From assembly GCA_035327585.1 (NCBI GenBank), contig DAOLDD010000021.1:1-64000 (forward strand): a stretch of 64,000 nt of DNA, given 5' to 3'. Positions 58,457 to 64,000 of the stretch are shown one piece after another. Under the pieces are notes generated by a model that saw only the letters and a program-made list of their open reading frames with translations, made no database searches and was not told the DNA's origin. The position numbers and the translations under genes are program-made. The number at the start of each line of letters is the position of its first letter. The stretch's first letter is position 1. Source of the DNA: JAMLJG01 sp035327585. Its GTDB lineage: Bacteria; Verrucomicrobiota; Kiritimatiellia; CAIVKH01.

Positions 58457-61400
58457 TCAGGGGATGCGGATGAGCACCCGGTAGACCCCGTGGGCCGGGG
58501 CGTTCGTGTCGATGATCGGCATCCAGTCACCCGTGCCGGGATTGTCCGCGGCCACGGTGGTCCACTCGCCGGTGCCCGACAAATCCGCCTTCCATTGCAG
58601 GTCGTAACGGCGGCCCGTGACGGAGGGCACGAAGGCCCGGGGCAGGGGATCAAGCAGGAGGTCCCGTATGAGCGGATGGTCGACCGCGTCGAGCGGCGAG
58701 GTGCCCGCGATGTACTCCTCAAGATTCGTATAGCCGTCGCCGTCGGCGTCGTCGTGCGCCTGCGACTGGTCGAAATCCTGGCCGGTCGGATGGTCAAACC
58801 AGGCGCGCATCCACCAGTCGGGAATGCCGTCGTGGTCGAGGTCCACGTCGCCGATGCGGCGCACGCCGATGCCGGACACGCGCGCGTTGTCGACCCAGGG
58901 GATGAAGTGGAGGTCCAGGCGCGCGTCATCGACGTCGTATTCAAACGTCTGCACAAGCGGGATGTTCATGCCGCCGCTTTCCGCAAAAATGTCGAAATTC
59001 GTCAGTGTGCGGATGCCCTCGATGTAGAGGTCGAACACGCGCTGGTTCACGCCCGTCACCCAGGTTTCCGTTTGCAGCAGCGTGATCGCGTAGCGGCCTT
59101 CCGGCACGTCGAAGCGATAGTCGAGCGTTCCGGCGGTGGTGCTGTAGCGCTCGCGCTGGAAGAGCGGCTGCGCCGCGGGGCAGAGGTTGGAGAGTGCGGC
59201 GCCGATGAAGCCGTTCGTGCCGCTCAACCAGCCGAACGAGCCGGGCGTCCACGGCTGGTCCGCGAGCCAGACCGAGTCGTCGCAATTGGTCGTGGCGGTG
59301 AAGTTGCCCGCCGCGAGGCGGACATCGTAGCCGTCCGGGGCATTGACGAACCGGAGCGGCAGGCTGGCGGGCGCGGACAGGTTGCCCGAGGTGTCGCGGG
59401 CGCGCGCGGCGAGCTGGCGCGTTCCGTTGAGGAAGTTTCGCGAGTCGATGGCATACGTCCATGCATTCGTGCCGGATGCGGAAACCCAGTCGCCGCCGTC
59501 GATTTGGACCTCGACCTGCGCGACGGCGAAGTTGTCCGTGGCTGTTCCGCTCACCACCACGATCCCGTTGGTGGCGACGCCCGGTGCGGGCGATTGGACG
59601 AAGATCGCGGGGGGCACGGCGTCCGTGTAGGAGGCCGGCGCGGTGTGGAACCGCGTTTCAAAGGCGGCGTAAAAGCGGGTTCCGGATTCCGCGTCGATCG
59701 CGTTGGTGTCGACGCGGATCACGATGGAGGTGGCGCCGGCGAATCCAGGGATGGGCGTGAATGTCATGACCGTGCGCGCCGTGTTCCAGGCGAACGTCCC
59801 GCCCACGGGGGGCTTCACGGAAAACGCGGCCTGCGCGGCGTTCGTGTTCATCGGTTTGCTGAACGTGAGCGTGACCGGCGCCGTGGCGGCGACGTTCGTC
59901 GCATAGTGCGCGGGCGTTTGCGCCATCACGACCGGGTCGAGCGGCAGGACGCGATTCGCCGCCATGAACAGCTTGAACCCGCCGCCCGGCACGCTCATGG
60001 CCGGTATGCCGTCCGCGCCGCCCGTGACGGTCACGGTTTCGTTCGTATTGAACAGGTTGACGAGCACCGTGCCCGCCGGATAGCTCGTCGGCCGCGCCGC
60101 CAGCGTCTGGGTGCCGCCAGCGGTGTTGAAGACGACAAAGGCTTCCTCGCCGTCGAGCCGGCGCGCATACGCGAACAGGCCGGGGCCGGACGGATTGTTC
60201 CACAGGTTCACGTGCGTGCCCCGCCGCAGGCTCGGATAGAGCCGGCGCAGGTTGTTCAGGAAGGCCACCCGCAGGAAGGAGCCCTGCGTCATGTTGAAGT
60301 TGTCGCCGAGCGAGGGGCCCTGTTCGTATTCGCCGTCGAACATGTCCTCGCGATTGGCCGGATCGTTCCCGCCGTTGAAGTTCTGTTCGGTACCATAATA
60401 GAGGCACGGGATGCCGCGCGCGGTGTACAGCCAGGACAGCGCGACCGCGAGGCGGTTCGTATTGTTGCCCGCGGCGCTCATGAAGCGCGGCCGGTCGTGG
60501 TTGTCGATGAACGTGACGAGGCGATACTGGGCGTATGGATCGTAGTTCGCGGCGATCGCGTTGTAGCGGTCCTCAATTTGCTTCGTGTTGCCCGCGGCGG
60601 TCGCGAATACGCTGTCCACGCGGAAATAGAGCGGGAAGTCGACCACGCTGTCGTTCGCGAAGGCGCCGCCCGCCTTCGTGCCGGTATAGTAGCCGCACTT
60701 CGCGTCGCTGCCGTCGTACACCTCGCCGAACTGGAAGAAGTTCGTCTTGCCGATCGCGCGGGCGAACGAGCGGAATTCCGAGTTGAAAAACTGCCAGACG
60801 CCGGCGTCCGCGTGTTTGACCGTGTCGAGGCGGAACCCGTCGAAATCCGCGGCGGTGACCCAGTGTTTGTAGATGTTGACGAGGTTCGTGCGCACGTGGA
60901 GCGTCTCCGTGCGCAGGTCGTCAAGGCCGCTCAGTTCGCCCAGCACCTGGTCGGGGTCGACGTAATTCTGGATGTGGCCGTTGTTGTGGAAATTCGTGAG
61001 CTGGTTGAACGGCGGCGGATACGCGACCCCCGTCGTCCAGCGCGGCGCGTAGCCGTTCACGTTGAACGTGGTGCTCCACCCCGCGTTCGCGCTGTCGATG
61101 CGATTGCCCTGGTGATTCAGCACGATGTCGAGGCAGACGTAGAGCCCCATCGCGTGCGCCGCGTCGACCAATTCCACGAGGTCGTTCGTGGAGCCCCAGT
61201 TCGGCTGCAGCGTGTAGAAATTATCCGCGCCGTATCCGTGGTAGCCGGAGTTCCCGACGTTTTGCGGGATGGGCGTGATCCACAGCGCCGTCGCGCCGAG
61301 CGCCTTGATGTAGTCGAGCTTCTCGCGGATGCCCTTGAAATCGCCGCCGTGGATGCGGCGGCTGTTCGCGGGCGAATAGCCGGACTGCGGGTTCGCGTTG

Positions 61401-62485
61401 TTGTTCGACGGGTCGCCGTCGTTGAAGCGGTCGTTGAAGATGAAATAAAAATTCTGGTCGCGCCAGTCGTCCGGCGATGGATGCCCGATTCGCGTCGGCG
61501 CGCGAACCGTGTAGCGGAACGGATTCGCGCGCGCGTAGGTTTCGTCCTCGACCGCCGTGGAACTGGCGCCCGTGAGGCAGAGATACGTCGTCAGGTAGTC
61601 GCTGTAGGGCACGCGCACGTAGTATTCCACCGTATCGCCCGCCGCGAAGGTGTTCGACGGGATCGTGCCGCTGTAGAAGAGGTTGTTCGTGCCCGTGCTG
61701 TGGTGGAGCATCGGCGCGCTGTTCCATGTGCTGTTCGTGGCGTGCTTGTAAAAGATCGCGCTGCTTGACTGGAGTTGGTTGCCCGCCTCGCCGCCGCCCT
61801 GGAACTGGTTTCCGTTAAAGATTGTCACCGCGGTGTTGGAATAGATCTCGAAGATCGGCGCGCGCATGAAACCGACGCCGGGCTCGTGGTTGTGCGGGAT
61901 GTGCCACGCGTTGCCCTTGCGCGGTTTGAACGAGGCGTCGCGGGTCAGCGCGATCCGGTCGATCCGCGCGCCGTCCTCGCGCATCCACAGGTTGACCGTG
62001 TGCGTGCCCGAGGATGGGACGATGAGCGTGGCCACACCGCCCGCTTGGTTTCGATTCGTCCAGCCCCACGCGTTGTACGCCGTCCACACGACCGGCCCGC
62101 CCGCATTCGTCTGGCCGTTCAGCCCGATGTGGACCGAATCGTCGTCGCCACTGGTGGGGTAGCCGCGGATCCAGACGTAATAGGTCGCGTTCGTGGCGAA
62201 CGTGGCCGCGAAGTCGAGTTGCGGGCTGTTCGCGTTCCACCCCGCGGACGCCACCGTGCCCGTGTCGGGCAGCGCGCGGACGAATCCCGTCCCGTTGAAT
62301 CCAGCGACATCGTTGGTGACCACCCACGCCTGGCCGTTGCGCGTGAGGTTGGAGGAGTGGAGCTCCGCTTCGATCAGAATCAGGCCACCCATTTCGGGAT
62401 AGGGCGGTTGCGCGGCAGTGTTCGATATGAACCCCCCAATGCCAGCCGTCCACGCGGCCACCCACAGCCAGACACCCCATTTCAC
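58457..62485 (-). CDS. Large secreted alpha-amylase (GH13), 1,342 aa
   Basis: A signal peptide (WGVWLWVAAWTAGIGGFISNTAAQ) is followed by a carbohydrate-binding-like domain (LIEAELHSSNLTRNG, about 35-180), an amylase N-domain, and the GH13 core. The core has GYHGYGADNFY, DIVLNHQGN, the nucleophile in DGFRLDTVKHA (about 552), the acid/base in FGEVYDG (about 587) and FIDNHDRPRF (about 662). Then come a Big-type domain (PVTLTFSKPMNTN), an Ig-like domain, a malectin-like part, a calcium-binding DADGDGYTNLEEYIAG, and a C-terminal domain ending YRVLIRIP. It should hydrolyse alpha-1,4-glucans outside the cell. Family and export are clear; exact specificity is not. Confidence 0.9.
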   Translation of the reverse strand: MKWGVWLWVAAWTAGIGGFISNTAAQPPYPEMGGLILIEAELHSSNLTRNGQAWVVTNDVAGFNGTGFVRALPDTGTVASAGWNANSPQLDFAATFATNATYYVWIRGYPTSGDDDSVHIGLNGQTNAGGPVVWTAYNAWGWTNRNQAGGVATLIVPSSGTHTVNLWMREDGARIDRIALTRDASFKPRKGNAWHIPHNHEPGVGFMRAPIFEIYSNTAVTIFNGNQFQGGGEAGNQLQSSSAIFYKHATNSTWNSAPMLHHSTGTNNLFYSGTIPSNTFAAGDTVEYYVRVPYSDYLTTYLCLTGASSTAVEDETYARANPFRYTVRAPTRIGHPSPDDWRDQNFYFIFNDRFNDGDPSNNNANPQSGYSPANSRRIHGGDFKGIREKLDYIKALGATALWITPIPQNVGNSGYHGYGADNFYTLQPNWGSTNDLVELVDAAHAMGLYVCLDIVLNHQGNRIDSANAGWSTTFNVNGYAPRWTTGVAYPPPFNQLTNFHNNGHIQNYVDPDQVLGELSGLDDLRTETLHVRTNLVNIYKHWVTAADFDGFRLDTVKHADAGVWQFFNSEFRSFARAIGKTNFFQFGEVYDGSDAKCGYYTGTKAGGAFANDSVVDFPLYFRVDSVFATAAGNTKQIEDRYNAIAANYDPYAQYRLVTFIDNHDRPRFMSAAGNNTNRLAVALSWLYTARGIPCLYYGTEQNFNGGNDPANREDMFDGEYEQGPSLGDNFNMTQGSFLRVAFLNNLRRLYPSLRRGTHVNLWNNPSGPGLFAYARRLDGEEAFVVFNTAGGTQTLAARPTSYPAGTVLVNLFNTNETVTVTGGADGIPAMSVPGGGFKLFMAANRVLPLDPVVMAQTPAHYATNVAATAPVTLTFSKPMNTNAAQAAFSVKPPVGGTFAWNTARTVMTFTPIPGFAGATSIVIRVDTNAIDAESGTRFYAAFETRFHTAPASYTDAVPPAIFVQSPAPGVATNGIVVVSGTATDNFAVAQVEVQIDGGDWVSASGTNAWTYAIDSRNFLNGTRQLAARARDTSGNLSAPASLPLRFVNAPDGYDVRLAAGNFTATTNCDDSVWLADQPWTPGSFGWLSGTNGFIGAALSNLCPAAQPLFQRERYSTTAGTLDYRFDVPEGRYAITLLQTETWVTGVNQRVFDLYIEGIRTLTNFDIFAESGGMNIPLVQTFEYDVDDARLDLHFIPWVDNARVSGIGVRRIGDVDLDHDGIPDWWMRAWFDHPTGQDFDQSQAHDDADGDGYTNLEEYIAGTSPLDAVDHPLIRDLLLDPLPRAFVPSVTGRRYDLQWKADLSGTGEWTTVAADNPGTGDWMPIIDTNAPAHGVYRVLIRIP

Positions 62486-62633
62486 GAAGTAAAGAGTAGT
62501 CCGGCTCCACCCCGGAAGTTAAGCGTTTTATTCGGCTACTTACGCGGTTCGGTCGCCACCGAGCCATTCTAGGACTTGGAAAATATATAAAATGCGAACC
62601 AATACGAAATGCACTCCAAGCGCGTAGGCGTCG

Positions 62634-62729
62634 GATCGCGCAAGATTGGCCTTGTATCCCGGTAGCCGGGGAACTTTTGCTCCGCCGGCGCAAGGCCAGT
62701 TGGGGCCACCAAAATCCGGGGAATGTCCT
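62634..62729 (+). repeat. Dispersed 96-bp repeat, copy B
   Basis: Same length and orientation as copy A at 50,082-50,177, with several substitutions, including loss of the internal hairpin pairing. It ends 12 bp before the -35 box of tRNA-Val. Confidence 0.85.
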
Positions 62730-62741
62730 GATTGCGAGCCC

Positions 62742-62769
62742 TTGACACACCGCCGGTATGCGCTACTCT
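62742..62769 (+). promoter_or_regulatory. Probable promoter of tRNA-Val
   Basis: TTGACA (62,742-62,747) and TACTCT (62,764-62,769), 16 bases apart, end 12 bases before the tRNA. The -35 box is a consensus match. Confidence 0.7.
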
Positions 62770-62781
62770 GGCCGCTTCTTC

Positions 62782-62858
62782 GGGCGTATAGCTCAGTTGG
62801 CTAGAGCACTTCCTTGACATGGAAGGGGTCACAGGTTCAAGTCCTGTTACGCCCACCA
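62782..62858 (+). tRNA. tRNA-Val (GAC)
   Basis: A 77-base cloverleaf: acceptor GGGCGTA with TACGCCC, D-arm GCTCAGTTGGCTAGAGC, anticodon stem CTTCC/GGAAG with anticodon GAC, T-arm TTCAAGT, and encoded CCA. Confidence 0.96.
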
Positions 62859-63079
62859 CTTTTTGATTCGTCCTGCGCGCGGGGTTGCGGGTGGCGGGTG
62901 CCCGGCGCTTGGTTCAATATGGGCTTCCGCGGTTTTCCTGCGCGGATCCGCTCTTCCGGCGGGACGAGGAACGTCACCTTCCCGCGCAGCACGCAACCTG
63001 GACGACCCGGAACGCATTCGCATCGGAGCTTTGCGCACTGATCCGTCGCGGCGTCAAAATGGGGACAGAAAAAACTCAC
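62837..63079 (-). CDS. Small Cys-rich protein, 80 aa
   Basis: The GTG start at 63,079 follows GGGAG and lies nine bases after the DUF721 gene. The N-terminal 45 residues (SFFCPHFDAATDQCAKLRCECVPGRPGCVLRGKV, then PPEERI) carry five Cys and look like a small metal- or disulfide-bound domain, a type I recall from PVC genomes. The last residues overlap the 3' end of tRNA-Val on the other strand, so the true stop region may be unselected. Confidence 0.5.
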   Translation of the reverse strand: MSFFCPHFDAATDQCAKLRCECVPGRPGCVLRGKVTFLVPPEERIRAGKPRKPILNQAPGTRHPQPRAQDESKSGGRNRT

Positions 63080-63088
63080 GGCTCCCGC

Positions 63089-63526
63089 CTAGGATTGTCC
63101 GGACCAGCGCCGTTTCGGCGCCGCCTCGGGCAGGTCGGGGTCAGGCGCGAAACGAAGGTCGGCGATGCGATCGGCGCCGAAGCGGGCCTGGAGGTTTCGC
63201 AATAGGTCCGGCTTCCCGTAGCGCGAAAGTTCGTCGAGCCATGCCGCGTTGGTGACGAAAATCGTGAGGATGTTGCGCTGCATGTGGCCCGGGCGCGCCC
63301 GGCGCGCAACGGCATCTCCAACCAGCGCGTGCCATTCTTCGATCAGTGTCTGCTCCCACAATTTGGCTTCGAGCCCGACTTTCGTCAACAGGTCCGCTGC
63401 AAGCGCCCCTGCCTGGACGATGTCCGCCTTCGCCGCCGCCGGCCGGCATTCACCGGGCAATTGGAAGCGCTCGCGCTCAACCTGCCAGCGGCCGGCATCG
63501 TATCGGCGGCCTCGTGAATGTGACAT
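63089..63526 (-). CDS. DUF721 (DciA-like) protein
   Basis: From ATG 63,526 the protein is 145 aa. It has WEQTLIEEWHALVGDAVARRARPGHMQRNILTIFVTNAAWLDELSRYGKPDLLRNLQARFG, the DUF721 core (about residues 55-120). DciA in this family loads the replicative helicase in bacteria without DnaC. The N-terminal 50 residues are basic and probably flexible. The gene is followed by the Cys-rich small gene. Confidence 0.8.
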   Translation of the reverse strand: MSHSRGRRYDAGRWQVERERFQLPGECRPAAAKADIVQAGALAADLLTKVGLEAKLWEQTLIEEWHALVGDAVARRARPGHMQRNILTIFVTNAAWLDELSRYGKPDLLRNLQARFGADRIADLRFAPDPDLPEAAPKRRWSGQS

Positions 63527-64000
63527 AACGCCATCATGGGCGCGCCGTGTGCGAAGCGTCAAGCCGACGCGGACGTGGTTTTCCCGGTTTTCGTTTGCCC
63601 CCCTGCGGGCTTGCTTGTCTCGGCGCAGCCCCGCGGATGCGTAAACGAACGCGCGGGCGCCGGATCTCGTCTTCTATGCCAGCCACGGCGACAAGATTGA
63701 ACGCATGGCGATCGTCGGCGATTCGAAGTGGGAGACGCATGTGCTCATGATGACCGGAAAAGGCGCGCGTGTGACCGAGCTCGAGTTCTTTATGACCGAT
63801 AAAATTGCCGCGGCGCACGCGTGGCATATTCGCGCTTGATCTATCACGAGCCATCCGGCGATCAGGGGGTTCTCCGGCGGCAGGGGCCGACGAATCAGGT
63901 CTCGGGCGCCGCTAAAATTCCGTTTGCCTTTCTCGGCGATGCGGTCATTCAATCTGCCGAACGTGCATGCCAAAAAATGAAGTAGAGGGCGGTTGCGTCG
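63527..64000. other. Window end: gene remnant and spacer
   Basis: Apart from the SpoIIAA-like fragment at 63,645-63,839, no gene is supported here. The leftward frames at 63,534-63,854 and 63,674-63,973 are antisense to that fragment. Confidence 0.5.
63645..63839 (+). pseudogene. SpoIIAA/STAS-like protein, C-terminal remnant
   Basis: The rightward frame from just after a TAA at 63,642-63,644 to TGA at 63,837-63,839 reads LVFYASHGDKIERMAIVGDSKWETH and then VTELEFFMTDKIAAAHAW. This matches the C-terminal half of SpoIIAA-like (STAS-fold) proteins of about 120 aa. The N-terminal half is missing and there is no start before the stop upstream. It is a truncated gene; restart at ATG 63,705 is unlikely to be functional. 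Confidence 0.6.

Noticed and set aside
58406..61768. 1,120-aa rightward open frame
   Set aside because: It is antisense to the alpha-amylase gene, has Arg/Val/Ala shadow composition and no domains.
63674..63973. 99-aa leftward frame at the window end
   Set aside because: It is antisense to a rightward SpoIIAA-like fragment that has recognisable protein sequence.
1..64000. CRISPR arrays
   Set aside because: No regular repeat-spacer pattern of 24-40 bp units was seen; the tandem 23-bp repeats at 33,954 have no spacers.

Overview
The window looks like about 37 kb of an integrated temperate phage (positions 1 to about 36,997, left end outside the window) followed by about 27 kb of bacterial chromosome. 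The host is GC-rich. Its secreted proteins end in a C-terminal domain closing with a YRxRI-type sequence. Together with a eukaryotic-type UGPase, a REP-associated transposase and a glucosylglycerate-type gene set, this suggests a PVC-group bacterium (Verrucomicrobiota or Kiritimatiellota). That assignment is inference. A 100-N scaffold gap flanked by identical 55-mers points to a short-read, probably metagenomic, assembly.

Prophage, read right to left (almost everything is on the minus strand). A tyrosine integrase (35,601-36,899) abuts a tRNA-Leu(CAA) gene cut off in the anticodon loop, which is the attachment junction. Next come a Fic protein with an AbiEi-like N-terminus behind three 23-bp direct repeats, a divergent two-gene module of unknown function, an excisionase-like HTH protein, a primase-helicase, and a second Fic protein with a small basic protein. 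Then follows a defence island (14,620-26,985): two unknown genes in a DrmE-like position, a NERD-domain helicase, a DrmA-like helicase, DrmB (DUF1998), a DrmMII-type cytosine methyltransferase, a 116-aa unknown and a Vsr endonuclease. This resembles class 2 DISARM without the PLD gene drmC. Left of it are RadC, several small early genes and the antirestriction protein ArdA. Then comes 1.6 kb of gene-free, strongly palindromic DNA that may encode a structured RNA. Last come Mu-like head genes: small and large terminase, DUF935 portal, a short unknown protein, gpI protease/scaffold and the start of another gene. A secreted, repeat-rich lipase-like gene is inserted between large terminase and portal.

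Chromosome. UGPase; two small hypothetical genes; a beta-HAD dehydrogenase; an FAD oxidoreductase coupled to a GT2 glycosyltransferase; MsrA; a RAYT transposase between two REP copies; the rplU-rpmA-obgE cluster; a membrane protein; mutS; a palindromic MITE-like element; a dispersed 96-bp repeat (two copies); a TrmH-type methyltransferase between two secreted-protein genes; a glucosylglycerate-type module (M20 peptidase, GpgS, GT4, GH13_18 phosphorylase); tRNA-Asp; a 1,342-aa secreted alpha-amylase; tRNA-Val; a DUF721/DciA-like gene and a SpoIIAA-like gene remnant.

How the genes fit together. The phage appears to carry both weapons and shields. DISARM-like genes and two Fic proteins would defend the lysogen, ArdA would protect incoming phage DNA from type I restriction, and Vsr would repair T:G mismatches created by its own cytosine methyltransferase. 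All functions are read from sequence only; no database search was run.
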